64,000 bases of DNA from Nannochloropsis oceanica (GCA_004519485.1 CP038108.1:558001-622000), one strand, 5' to 3'; numbered from the stretch's first letter, positions 20,717-30,400 are shown. Made by a program: numbers and translations. Notes: generated by a model not told the origin, from the sequence alone.

Positions 20717-21732
20717 AGTCTACGAAACTGTGTGGCGCTAGAGCAGTGGATGGTTGGCCTGGAATTAAGGACGGGAGGTCGCCTGTGCTTGAGAGAAGGG
20801 CAAGGAGGGTCTTAATTGAAATGGAGTGCGAGCGCAGAAGCAAAGGGTAAATCAACATCTTGTACATGAAAAGTTGCTTGCTCAGCAGGACGGGATAGCG
20901 CGGAAGCAATAATGATGACTTGGGGGTTTTCGGGGGAGTGGTTATCGCCGTCGCTCCCGTGCTGTTGCTTTCGAGCTTGAAGTGTCAAGGAACCCGTCTA
21001 GCTGTCCTGTTGTTAGTCTTAAGTTCATCTTTGGTCATTCTCTCGCGTAGTATTAGAATGTGTGTACTTTGTAAGCTCCTGCATACCTAGGACAAGGCGC
21101 AGAAGGCAGTCCCTTGCAGGTGACATGGCACAAAAAGTCAACCTCCTCACCCCACGTGCCGCAACGACCTCAGGCTTGAAGGGAAACATTGTTCTGTCTC
21201 GAGCTTCAAGCAAGTTCCAAACTCAGCTGTACTTTTAGAAATACCTCTATTGTTTTGCAGAAAGAGCTACAGACAATTGGACGCCACCGTAACAAAGCTC
21301 ACGCTAAGCTCTTTGTGTAGCCGGGTGTAGGCAGGTCCTGTCGTTTAGCCCGCGATGAGGCACTTTGACACCTCGGCAGATGGAAGCAAACGTCAAACAG
21401 AAGGATCCTTGCTATATGCACATGACACCCTGCTAGGCTCTATATCAGGCGCGGAAAAGACGTGTTCCACCAAGCTCGAGCCATGGTCCTTGCATCCCTG
21501 CGTCTTGCTTCAGCATTTGGGCTTGCGCTTTCTCCGATCTGCTTGTTGCCTAAGCGCAGCAGCGAACAGAACATCACCTCAAACATCAACGAGCACCCCA
21601 ATTTGATAATGAAGTACACATGCACTACAGCACCATCGTACTCAAGCCAGCCAACATTTTCCACCTGCACGCCCCCAGCATGAACGCCTTCTCACACAAC
21701 TCTTTCCACTTCCCTTCCGCCCCACAACCACC
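20717..21732. promoter_or_regulatory. Long divergent region FAM136A / unknown gene
   Basis: About 1 kb between start codons. Short frames on both strands lack motifs, and I found no snRNA, tRNA or repeat. Promoters of both genes are assumed to lie here. Confidence 0.35.
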
Positions 21733-22455
21733 ATGCCTACAGCTAACTTCAAGCAGAACACGCCATCTGGCAGGGTATTGCGCAAGCGCGAAGCAACAAT
21801 GCAGAAGGCCATGCAAGGCAAGGACTTTAAAATAATTCGCAGGAATTCACTCACTGCGGAGGTCGATGGGGTCTGGCCAAACTTGGAGGAGGAGGAGGAC
21901 TCTTACATTCCCCACAAGGTCATGATGAAAGGTGCGTACTTTGAGAGGGAAGACTGGAAAGGACGAGAGGAGCGACGTGTACATGTTTGAGGAGAAATGC
22001 GACACATATGTGCATGTCTGTATTTTGTGCCGGATTAAACTGCTGCCTCAGAACCCTCACATTCTATCCCCCCTTCCCTCCCTCCCACTTTAAAAGAGTG
22101 CATGATGCTCCGCCGTGTTCTGGGCACCGATAAAGCCGATAGCCTTCCTCAAGCCTGCAAAATGAATGCCACCTCCCAGGCGAACAAGAATTTCATCACC
22201 CGCCTCTCCCACCTCAATGAAACCTCCGACGTGGCAGGGAGGGTAGACATTACGGAATGTCACAAGCTCCATGATTCCTTGCGAATGGTCGCGGGCGGTA
22301 TGACCTTCCTCCCGGCCTCTTGCAATGCCATGTTAGAGAAGGAAGAACAGACGTTGAAGGAAAGATTTGAGGAGGAGAACGCGAAGGTCTATGCGCGACT
22401 GAAGCGTCGCAACTCGTGGGTGGGGAAGGAGGATTATCCCCCCAGTGCCACTTGA
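21733..22455 (+). CDS. Unknown two-exon helical protein
   Basis: I do not recognise this protein. Exon 1 (21733-21931) and exon 2 (22097-22455) join across a 165-nt GT-AG intron in matching phase (AAA-G/AG-TGC), giving 185 aa. Exon 1 encodes a basic N-terminus (GRVLRKREATMQKAM, FKIIRRNSLTAEVDG) followed by an acidic stretch NLEEEED. Exon 2 has predicted helices around MMLRRVLGTDKADSLPQACKM and EKEEQTLKERFEEENAKVYARLKRR. Three cysteines (CMM, QACK, ECHK) are spread out. No signal peptide or membrane segment. The in-phase intron and the open frame on both sides are the support. Confidence 0.6.
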
Positions 22456-23197
22456 GGCCTGAGAGAGGGGGAAGGGAAGAAGGAAGAGACGGAGAAGGAA
22501 GTCAAGGGCAACACGTGGGAGAAACGAGCGTCTGTGTGTGTTTCGACGGGGCTGTTTTGAGTGTGCATGAATGGGAGAGAGTGAAGAGGGGGGAGGTGGC
22601 ACCAAAGCAATGACGACCACCGCATTGATCACTGCTACTGGTCCATTCTGTCACTTCTTCACTTGCATTTCACCCCAATTCAGAGTCCGTATCTCAAGAG
22701 TACATTTATACAGGCTTGGGAGAAGGATTACATGAAACGTACCGTGCATAAAAAAATAAAACAAGGACATAATAACACAGAGATGACCCAAAAACAAAAC
22801 GACGTCTGTGGATTAGCAAGACAACAGGAATCGGAATGTGCAGGACGACCATAACAAGAAAGAGGAAACCAAGATAAAAAAAAGTCAAAAACTCACGTCA
22901 AGAAGTGCATACAGCCTAATATAAACACGTGTTTTATGTGAGGGTCAATGACAAAAAGGAGCAGCGCGAAGCCAACGAGCAGAAAAACAACACGGACAGC
23001 AGCGCGGTACAGGGAAGAGAAAAAAAAGGGGGGGTGAAACTAAAAGAAGGAAATCCACAAGGCGCGGGAAACTAAATACATAAATTAGTTAATTCAATCC
23101 AAATCTGCTCAAATGATTTCGTTCTTCTGTGCGTGTGCTTTTGTCGAGTGTTGAAACTTTTCCCCCGGCAATTTTTCTTATACCTTTCTTCTTGCCC
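22456..23197. other. Convergent intergenic region, A-rich
   Basis: About 740 bp of 3' flanks between the unknown gene (+) and the GOT1-like gene (-), A-rich from 22740 to 23100. No gene or structured RNA is recognised. Confidence 0.5.
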
Positions 23198-24184
23198 TCA
23201 CCAACTATCATCATAATCACTTGAATAAGGTCCTCTGCTGCTCCTCGGGCCACTCTCCCTCCCTCCATAATAATCGCCCCTACCCCATTTCCCTCCCCCT
23301 CCCCCTCCCCCTCCCCCTCCCCCTCCCTCAGGCTTCTTCAGCAAGTCCCCTACTATCGGCAGATTCCTCAACACCGCCAACACGACCGGGAAAAAGTTTG
23401 CAAACAAGTTGAAGAAGCCAAAGATTTCCAACAACATGCCGAAGAACGAATTGCCTCTCAACACCAGAAACACCCCCAGACAAAAACAAATGGATGCTCT
23501 CAACTTCTCCTTTGCGAACAGGAGACGCATAATACGCCCAGGCCCAAAATACAAAGGCAATCCCAGAATCATGCACAAATTACCCAATCTTAAAAGATTC
23601 CTTTCAAAGAAAAGCGATATTCCCATAGCAGTTAACACCAAGCTCGCTCCTAGTAAAGTGAAGCCAAGCCGCTTAAGTGATGGAGGCATAGGCTCATTAA
23701 TCAGACTTCCAAAGCTAGTAGGACCATTGCCGCTGGTTGGCCCTCCTCGTGCAGACGGTGAGGCACGTCCTGGGGCTCGACCACGGCTACGAGAGGAGGT
23801 GGAGGAAGGAGGGGGAGGTCGGGGTTGGTAGTACGCGTCGGTGTCGTAGGGGTCGTCGCCGTAGTCGTCGTCGTAGGGTGGGTAGCCACCTCGACCGTAT
23901 CCTTGGTCGTTGTTGTATGAGAAGGCACCGCCACGCGGGAGATGAAGAAGGCAATTGAGCCCGCGGGAAAGAGAAACGGAGGAGCGGTAGCGGAGGAGGG
24001 ACAGGAGGTGGCTGCGGCGGGTGCTGTCGAGGAGGGTCTGATAACGACGTTGATGCGCGGGCTGCGAGGAAGAGGCATAGGAGGAGGCGGAGGAGGCCGA
24101 TGGGGAGGCACCGGTAGCAAGGAGGAATGTAAGGGAAAAGAAGAGGACGACCAGGAGGAGCGGTGAAGGGACGATGGCCCTCAT
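23198..24184 (-). CDS. Got1-family Golgi transport protein with N-terminal signal peptide
   Basis: Got1 proteins are four-helix membrane proteins of COPII vesicles and early Golgi. Residues about 169-284 of this 328-aa product follow Got1 closely: LKRLGFTLLGASLVL, FFERNLLRLGNLCMILGL, FGPGRIMRLLF, RASICFCLGVFLVLRG, FGMLLEIFGFFNLF and FFPVVLAVLRNLPIVGDLL. Ordinary Got1 is about 140 aa and lacks a presequence; here residues 1-26 form a signal peptide (LLLVVLFFSLTFLLATGAS) followed by a 140-residue Ser/Tyr/Pro/Asp-rich linker containing LPRGGAF. A run of 12 Gly after KKPE comes from a CCCTCC minisatellite. The ATG at 24184 sits just before the signal peptide. Location could be Golgi or a plastid-surrounding membrane. 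Confidence 0.85.
   Translation of the reverse strand: MRAIVPSPLLLVVLFFSLTFLLATGASPSASSASSYASSSQPAHQRRYQTLLDSTRRSHLLSLLRYRSSVSLSRGLNCLLHLPRGGAFSYNNDQGYGRGGYPPYDDDYGDDPYDTDAYYQPRPPPPSSTSSRSRGRAPGRASPSARGGPTSGNGPTSFGSLINEPMPPSLKRLGFTLLGASLVLTAMGISLFFERNLLRLGNLCMILGLPLYFGPGRIMRLLFAKEKLRASICFCLGVFLVLRGNSFFGMLLEIFGFFNLFANFFPVVLAVLRNLPIVGDLLKKPEGGGGGGGGGGGGKWGRGDYYGGRESGPRSSRGPYSSDYDDSW
23291..23330. repeat. CCCTCC hexamer minisatellite inside the Got1-like gene
   Basis: About six copies of a CCCTCC hexamer encode, on the minus strand, the run of 12 glycines in the C-terminal tail. Copy number, and so Gly number, is likely to vary between strains. Confidence 0.8.
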
Positions 24185-24487
24185 TGGTTCTACCAGGTGG
24201 ATGAGGAGACTTTTCTTGTCGGGCCTTAACGATGTTAATGGTGCTTGACACGGTCGCCGCATCCTCCTTTGGGGCTGTGCACAAGGCCTGTGTCGTGGTG
24301 AAGGATGGCATGAGCGTTGTCGTCTGCGTGTGTGGTCGTGGGGCGCGTCGTAAGATGTGGGGAGGCGTTGGCGGGAAGGACACAGGAGACAAGGAGGTTG
24401 GCGAAGCAGCCGGGCCATGTCCAATTCACAAGCCCATAACCCGCACTACACAGGGCGCACCACCGGCACCAGCAGCAGGAGCAGTGT
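24185..24487. promoter_or_regulatory. Divergent promoter region Got1-like / homoaconitase
   Basis: About 303 bp between start codons. No named element is seen; shared promoter inferred from spacing. Confidence 0.4.
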
Positions 24488-26860
24488 ATGTCGCTCCTTC
24501 TATGGCTGCCGCGGCGGGGAGGGAGGTCGCCCAACCTGCTGCCGGCGCGTTTTGCCTCCTTCCAAGCTTCAGCCTCTTCCTCTCCGCTTCCTGCAGGCCC
24601 CCAGAACTTGGTCGAGAAAATTGTACAGCGCCACGCCCTGGGCATCGCCGCGCAGCATCGCGTGCATGCAGGGGACTTTATTGCAATCAAGCCAGCGCAT
24701 GTCATGACGCACGACAATACTTGGGCGGTCATGGCAAAATTTGCCACTCTCACCCAACACCCCGACAAACGCAGCAGCAGCAATGGTAGCAGCGACAGTA
24801 GCAGCAGCAGGAGCAGCAGGGGCTGCAGCAGCAACATTGCTGGCAGCTCTTCTTCTCTTTGTATAGCTGACCCACGTCAGCCTGTGCTGGCCCTGGATCA
24901 CAATGTGCAAGATCGCTCGGATAAAAACCTAGCCCGGTACGCTGCCATAGAGGCGTTTGCAAAGCAGCATGGTCTGGACTTTTTCCCCGCAGGGCGAGGC
25001 ATCGGCCACCAGGTCTTGTGCGAGGAGGGGTACGTGCAGCCAGGCTGGATGGTTGTAGCAAGCGACAGTCATTCCAACATGTACGGGGCCCTAGGTGCGC
25101 TAGGTACACCAGTGGTGCGGACGGACGCGGCAGCGATTTGGGCGACAGGAACGACGTGGTGGCAAGTTCCACCGGTGGCACGTGTTCAGTTGGAAGGGAA
25201 GCTTCCCAGGGGGGTGACGGGCAAAGATGTGATTTTGAGTTTGTGTGGTTTGTTTGCAGAGGATCATGTGCTGAATCATGCGGTGGAGTTTACGGGGGAG
25301 GGGGTGGAGTGCTTGGGGATGGAGGATCGGATGACGATAAGTAACATGACGACAGAGTGGGGGGCATTGGCGGCGGTGTTCCCCATAGATGCAGTGACAG
25401 TGGCATGGGTACAAGCAAGGGCTGCGAGGCTTCGAGCAAAGTATGGTAGAAGTGATGGAGTTCCGGTACCACCGCGGGTTCGGACTTGTGATCGCATCGC
25501 TCAAGAGCTAGCGGCACAAGGAACTTCCTCCCAGGGTTGGGAAGCATCAGATCAAGGGGCATACTATGCTCAAACCATTTCCCTCGATCTCTCTCGCCTT
25601 TGCTCCCTGGCAGCTGGACCGAACGCTATCAAATTGGTTACGCCCGTCAGGGTGCTGGAGACACAGCGGGTGGCGATTCAGAAGGCATATATCGTCTCGT
25701 GTGTCAACAGCCGAGTCAGTGATCTGGCAGCAGCTGCAGCCGTGCTACGCGGACAACATATCGCGCCTGGAGTCGAGCTTTATATAGCTGCAGCGTCCAG
25801 TGAGGTGGAGAAAGAGAGCAAGGCCAGGGGAGACTGGCAGGCGTTGGTAGCTGCGGGAGCTATTGAATTGCCGTCCGGGTGTGGTCCTTGCGTGGGGCTG
25901 GGGAGGGGGCTGTTGAAAGACGGAGAAGTAGCTATTTCGGCGACAAATCGGAACTTCAGAGGCAGGATGGGTTCGAGAAGCGCGCAGTCATATTTGGCAT
26001 CGCCTAACGTGGTGGCTCAGTCAGCGATGAAGGGGTATATCGCGTGCGTAGGTGGGAGCGAGCGGAAGGAAGATGAGGAGGGGTGGCGGATGATAGTGTC
26101 GGGGATGCAGCGGCATCATCATCATTCTAAAGAAAGCGGCAGCAGCAATTGCAGCAGCAGCAGCAGTGATATGGCCATAAACAGTCGTGCTACCACCACC
26201 ATCATCAAGGGCTTTCCTCCCTTGCTTCGAGGCCCCCTGTTACTGACCCTCCATCCCAATATTGACACCGATGGGATCTATGCCGGCAAACACTGCTATG
26301 AAGACCTCAATACGCAAGCTCAAGCATCAGTAGCCATGGAAAATTACGACCCTTCCTTCGCCTCATTGGTCCAAAAGGGAGATATATTAGTCACAGGGCC
26401 CAACTTCGGGTGTGGCTCATCGCGAGAGCAAGCAGCGACGGCGCTAAGGGCGTGCGGGATTCAGGTGATATTGGCAACGAGTGTAAACGAGACATTTAGA
26501 CGGAACGCGTTGAACAATGCCCTGGTGGTGTTGGAGGTGCCGGCACTGGTGTCGGAGCTGAATCGTCGGTTTTCTCTTTCTCCTTCTGCTGGCAAGGGAG
26601 GGAAGGAGCAGCACCAGCAGCAGTCGTTGCCGACGAGTTTGCGTTTGGCTGATTATCGCATAGAAGTGGACTTTGTGCATTCTGTAGTAAGGTTGGTGTC
26701 AAACAAGGAGCAGCGACACAAGGCGAAGAGCGTGGAGGAAAATGAGTTCCCCTTCACTTCCATGGGGCCTGTGGTGCAAGAGATTGTGGTTGCGGGTGGG
26801 TTGGAGGGGTGGGTGCGACGGTTACTGCAAAAGCAGCCGCCGCCGGCACGGACTAAGTAG
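24488..26860 (+). CDS. LYS4: Homoaconitase (fungal LYS4 type), probably mitochondrial
   Basis: Homoaconitase converts homocitrate/homoaconitate to homoisocitrate in the alpha-aminoadipate route to lysine. The 790-aa product is colinear with fungal Lys4: NLVEKIVQRHALGI, KPAHVMTHDNTWAVM, ALDHNVQDRSDKNL, DFFPAGRGIGHQVLCEEGY, VASDSHSNMYGALG, VRTDAAAIWATGTTWWQVPP, ISNMTTEWGALAAVFP, then the small-subunit part NIDTDGIYAGKHCYEDL and GCGSSREQAATALRACGIQ, ending VVAGGLEGWVRRLL. Iron-sulfur ligands are Cys near 404 (VSCVNSR) and two near 464-467 (SGCGPCVGLG). Residues 1-32 are basic and hydrophobic (MSLLLWLPRRGGRSP), a plausible mitochondrial presequence. Ser- and His-rich insertions break the core at two places. 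The pattern is closer to Lys4 than to isopropylmalate isomerase or aconitase. Confidence 0.92.
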   Translation: MSLLLWLPRRGGRSPNLLPARFASFQASASSSPLPAGPQNLVEKIVQRHALGIAAQHRVHAGDFIAIKPAHVMTHDNTWAVMAKFATLTQHPDKRSSSNGSSDSSSSRSSRGCSSNIAGSSSSLCIADPRQPVLALDHNVQDRSDKNLARYAAIEAFAKQHGLDFFPAGRGIGHQVLCEEGYVQPGWMVVASDSHSNMYGALGALGTPVVRTDAAAIWATGTTWWQVPPVARVQLEGKLPRGVTGKDVILSLCGLFAEDHVLNHAVEFTGEGVECLGMEDRMTISNMTTEWGALAAVFPIDAVTVAWVQARAARLRAKYGRSDGVPVPPRVRTCDRIAQELAAQGTSSQGWEASDQGAYYAQTISLDLSRLCSLAAGPNAIKLVTPVRVLETQRVAIQKAYIVSCVNSRVSDLAAAAAVLRGQHIAPGVELYIAAASSEVEKESKARGDWQALVAAGAIELPSGCGPCVGLGRGLLKDGEVAISATNRNFRGRMGSRSAQSYLASPNVVAQSAMKGYIACVGGSERKEDEEGWRMIVSGMQRHHHHSKESGSSNCSSSSSDMAINSRATTTIIKGFPPLLRGPLLLTLHPNIDTDGIYAGKHCYEDLNTQAQASVAMENYDPSFASLVQKGDILVTGPNFGCGSSREQAATALRACGIQVILATSVNETFRRNALNNALVVLEVPALVSELNRRFSLSPSAGKGGKEQHQQQSLPTSLRLADYRIEVDFVHSVVRLVSNKEQRHKAKSVEENEFPFTSMGPVVQEIVVAGGLEGWVRRLLQKQPPPARTK

Positions 26861-27124
26861 AAGAAGGAATAGGGTCAATAACAGTAAAGTCGTTGATTGG
26901 AGTGTACGAATGCATGATAGATTGTAAGTTGAAGTGTAAATAGAGTTGTCGATATGTAGGAAAATCAGATCAGTATCATCTACTCTTGGGCTTTACTGTT
27001 TCATTTTGTTGAGATATTCAATTTGCAATTTGTGGAGGTATATAGGAAAGGAAAGTGGAAAAAAAGAGCAAAAAAATAGTAGTGTTTTGTTTCTGTGCTC
27101 TGCGTTCTCTGCTGAATCTGCTTA
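26861..27124. other. Short convergent spacer homoaconitase / DRC4
   Basis: 264 bp with an AT-rich stretch; it holds both 3' ends and nothing else recognised. Confidence 0.5.
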
Positions 27125-28336
27125 TTATTTCTGCACTACTGCTTCGATCTCGCGCTCCTCCTCCTCCTCCTTTTCCTCTACCAACGCCTCAACCGCCGCG
27201 CGTTGCACGAGCTGTATCCGCTCCGCCTCCTGAATCTTGGCATCAAGAAAACGTAGCCGGCTGCGGGTGTGCCGCAACGAGGCTTTGTCCCTTGCACGGA
27301 CCTTTACTGCCTTCTTGAGCTCTGCCTCTCGCAAGATGGCGACGGCCAAGGGCTGTCGCAGCTGATCAATCGCCTCCTCCAATTTCTTGCTTCGAATCCG
27401 GTCGCTGTTGGCCTTGGCCTCGGCTGTTATCCTCGTGTGCTCACGGGCCTGGAGTCGTTGACTCTGCTCTTCTACCACGTTCTGATAGTAGTTCTGCAGT
27501 TTTTTTATGACTGCTTCGTGTTGCTGCACCAATTCTTGCCGGTGCTGGTCCGCGCGCTCTTCCATTCCATGCATCTCCTTCATGTGCCGAAGCTCCAGAT
27601 TTTTCTGTAGCTGTGCAAAGCGGGTTGTACAGACGCCTTCAATGTCTAAGAGATTGCTTTCCAATGACTGTTGTAAGTGGATGCATTCGTTGGTAAGGCA
27701 GTCCTGCAGCCTATCGCCTTCGTCTCCTGTTCTGGTGCGGTGACCGCTGCCAAAAGACGAGGAGGAAGACTGACCGAGTTGTTGCTTTATCTGGATCATA
27801 TGAACACTTGAAGTATGTGCTTCGACTTCCTTGCCAAGGAGCTGCTCACGTTCTGAAGCCACGGACGTCAAGTTCAGGGTGTGGTAGTAATGGAGGGCAA
27901 TCAGTTTGTCTCGGTAAGCCCGCAGCTCCAAGTGGTGGTCTGTGCTTAGATCTTCAACTTGCTTTTGAATTTCTGTCAAGGCTTTTGTGGCCACGCGCAG
28001 CTCGGATTGAATGGTGATGGTATGCTCCTGGTGGAAAGCGTCTTGTTCGGCCTGCGCATCTGAGTGAGACATTCGGGCATCAGCCGTACTCTGCTCTAGT
28101 TGTCCCACGGCATCTTGCAGCCCTGCCATGGACATATTTTCATATTGCTGGTTGACTGAAAAATCCTCAAGAGAAGCGTAAGAGATGCTGGTCTCGCTGT
28201 CTTCCTTCTTCGAGCCTTTTTTACCAGCAGCAGTAGCTCCTCTCTTAGTGCTTGTCTTAGCTTTTCCTGCAGTCGTCTTGTCTGCACGGGTATTGGCACT
28301 TGCATTGGCTTTGCCGGGGCCGCCGGGGGACGGCAT
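27125..28336 (-). CDS. DRC4: Dynein regulatory complex subunit 4 (GAS8-like)
   Basis: DRC4/GAS8 is a long coiled-coil subunit of the nexin-dynein regulatory complex that links outer doublets in motile axonemes. The 403-aa product has a basic, Lys/Ala-rich head (residues 1-45) and then continuous coiled coil. Family features are DHHLELRAYRDKLIALHYYH, a central FAQLQKNLELRHMKEMHGMEERADQHRQ split over charged heptads, HEAVIKKLQNYYQNVVEEQ (the family's MxxHEEAFxxIKxYYNDI block) and QLRQPLAVAILREAEL. The C-terminus ends in a Glu-rich run and is shorter than animal GAS8 (about 480). The first ATG is at 28336; codons upstream are not ATG. No intron. Confidence 0.85.
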   Translation of the reverse strand: MPSPGGPGKANASANTRADKTTAGKAKTSTKRGATAAGKKGSKKEDSETSISYASLEDFSVNQQYENMSMAGLQDAVGQLEQSTADARMSHSDAQAEQDAFHQEHTITIQSELRVATKALTEIQKQVEDLSTDHHLELRAYRDKLIALHYYHTLNLTSVASEREQLLGKEVEAHTSSVHMIQIKQQLGQSSSSSFGSGHRTRTGDEGDRLQDCLTNECIHLQQSLESNLLDIEGVCTTRFAQLQKNLELRHMKEMHGMEERADQHRQELVQQHEAVIKKLQNYYQNVVEEQSQRLQAREHTRITAEAKANSDRIRSKKLEEAIDQLRQPLAVAILREAELKKAVKVRARDKASLRHTRSRLRFLDAKIQEAERIQLVQRAAVEALVEEKEEEEEREIEAVVQK

Positions 28337-29256
28337 ATTTTTTTTAATCAAATCTCAGCCACGAGTATGGTCACAGCTGTCTCGACCTGGTTGCGTGAGA
28401 ATGGTCGTGAGCGTTTTGTCTTTTAGCCTTCCTCCCTGGCTTTCTTGGCGGGAGGACGACTTCCACAGGCGAGGAATATCGGAGGCACAAAAAGAAATTC
28501 TTACCAATAAACAGGTGGACTTCTAAGGCCTGTTGCGTAGTTTAATGTTTTTCGGTCCCTTTTTTGGATTGGTTCATGGGCGAAGGAAAAGCTGTGACGC
28601 CAGCAGCCGTTGGTGTCGCTCGCCCGTTCTTCCACACGGTAAATGCAAACGGGGAATTCTTATGATTTTTCCATGCAATGAAGAGGCCATCTTTATGAAT
28701 AAAAATGGTCCTTCATGTCATGAGAAGCATTTTGTATCATCATTACCATTTCTTTTCCCTCTCAGAGCAAAATATGCTCTCTGAAGCAACCAACCCGACA
28801 CCTTGCGGCAGGCTTTTCGTGTCTATTATGTGTACTGCTATACTCTATCTGCTTGGTTTTAACATCTTAAAGGATCCATGAAATATTCTAGGTATTTTAC
28901 AATTGGCACATTGGACGGATTTATTTTCAGTCTCCGATTGGCATATTGGACACATTTATTTTCAGATTTCCCTCCATAAGATAATTAAGCATCGAGGGCT
29001 TGCTCAACCCCCTCACCCTCGCCCCTTCCATAGCACGATACGCACCTGGGCGAGAGAACAAAAATATGTTCATTTTTTTTCCATCGCAAACAACGTTTAT
29101 TTGAGCATATGAGAGATGGCTGGGATCCGGAGGCCCCCCGAAATTCTGCTCGCTTCCTGGCAGCCTACAGGATGATGACCGGAGGTCCGGAAGTCGACCA
29201 CCTTCCTCCCTTGGAGCTTGCTTAGTAAGTCTGTTCCATAGACGTGATGTCGTCGA
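28337..29256. other. Intergenic region upstream of DRC4, AT-rich
   Basis: About 920 bp between DRC4 (-) and a tRNA gene (+). The first 200 bp presumably carry the DRC4 promoter. Contains a 35-bp tandem repeat near 28902, listed separately. No gene is supported. Confidence 0.5.
28902..28971. repeat. Two-copy 35-bp tandem repeat
   Basis: Two adjacent 35-bp units each begin ATTGGCA(C/T)ATTGGAC and continue with ATTTATTTTCAG; the last six bases of the units differ. Within each unit ATTGG itself occurs twice. No coding role is apparent. Confidence 0.75.
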
Positions 29257-29329
29257 GGCCGCGTGGCGCAATGGATAGCGCGTATGCCTACGGAGCATGA
29301 GGTTGACGGTTCAACCCCGTCCGTGGTCG
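29257..29329 (+). tRNA. trnR-ACG: tRNA-Arg (anticodon ACG)
   Basis: A 73-nt cloverleaf can be drawn: acceptor stem GGCCGCG with CGTGGTC (two G-U pairs), D stem GCGC/GCGC with an 8-nt loop, anticodon stem TATGC/GCATG around loop CTACGGA, 5-nt variable region and T stem GACGG/CCGTC around TTCAACC, then discriminator G. Anticodon bases 29290-29292 are ACG, read as ICG for CGN arginine codons. Internal A box (TGGCGCAATGG) and B box (GGTTCAACC) are intact. No intron, and no encoded CCA. Confidence 0.95.
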
Positions 29330-29876
29330 TCTATTGTTTTGTCAGTCGATTCGATATCGCCCAACTTTTGGCGCAGGTATACCTTTTGCTCATTGGCTGT
29401 ACATATGGTGGAGTGCCCCTTACTTTTGTTGGAATCTCTGCTCTACGCGCACTGTGTATTCGTCCACTTGGCCAGGCTCCCTCTTTCTCGATTTTATCGC
29501 CTGGTCGGGGTTAGGGTTCTTTTTTTGGCCCATATTGCTGCTCTGTGGCGCTTCGCCTTTCCATCAGATACACGCAAAGCAAAGCGATTATCGCAGGCAG
29601 GCAATATGACGCTGTACAAAGGAACTATTAACCACTGTCGCAGTGTGTTCACTCGTGCTCGATTGACATCGGAAATAGTGAGAGGGAGAATGAAATCCTA
29701 AGTGTAGTGAGGTGATCAAATCCCCAAAACGCAAGAAACACTTATAAATAGACCGCTCTCAAATTAAATTGACTGCTCTCTTTTCTTCCTGTACTCATAC
29801 TTTCAATAGATCTCTCTTTTGGTCTACTATACATCTCCCCTGGCTTTCCTCCTGCCTCTATCTTCTCTTCTGTCGC
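29330..29876. other. Intergenic region tRNA-Arg / RPAC2
   Basis: About 550 bp between the tRNA and the 3' end of RPAC2. T-runs at about 29519 could serve Pol III read-through termination. No other feature is seen. Confidence 0.45.
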
Positions 29877-30400
29877 TCAGACCGATTTGGACTGTCCTTT
29901 ACTCTCCGCCCCCGCATCCTTCTCGCGTGCCTCGTACCCTGCAATGGCACTATCCAATGTGAAATCAAACAAATCGCAAATCTCCACCAATTCGTGCAGC
30001 CCGTCTTTCAGCACTTCCACCGCGGTTTTGCTCGTGGACGTCTGAAGCCGAACATTCATTTTAGGCTCGGAGGGGTGGGGCACACTGTAGCCGCAAAAAG
30101 TCGTCTCCTTCCGTCCCATCAGCACATGCCGTAAGGAATTGCCCAGTGTGTGATCCTCATCACCAAAAACAAAGGTCCGAGAGTGCTCATCCGTGTACTC
30201 GAGCTGCGGTGGTGAAAGGTAGATGGTGCGGGAAAGGAAAAAAAAATGAGGGTGAGCGCGCTTGCCCTATAGGTGCTGCCTCAAACATTACACGAGATTT
30301 TTCCGTGCGACAATATAAATAAGACAGCTACAGCCTCTCGAATACGCACCGATTCGAACTTCTTGTCGGCGGGTGGTGGGCGATGCTCGTTGACAGACAT
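29877..30400 (-). CDS. POLR1D: RNA polymerase I and III subunit RPAC2 (AC19)
   Basis: AC19 pairs with AC40 to form the alpha-like platform of RNA polymerases I and III. Exon 1 (30350-30400) encodes MSVNEHRPPPADKKFES; exon 2 (29877-30203) continues LEYTDEHSRTFVFGDEDHTLGNSLRHVL and FCGYSVPHPSEPKMNVRLQT, joined in phase 0 over a 146-nt GT-AG intron. DEDHTLGNSLR and GYSVPHPSE are the alpha-motif signatures of the family. The product is 125 aa (human 133). Exon 1 is found only by splicing, since the frame before the intron is short. Confidence 0.93.

Noticed and set aside
28927-29298. Arg-rich - strand frame of 123 codons.
   Set aside because: It runs over the tRNA-Arg gene and the AT-rich spacer; no homology, so a shadow.
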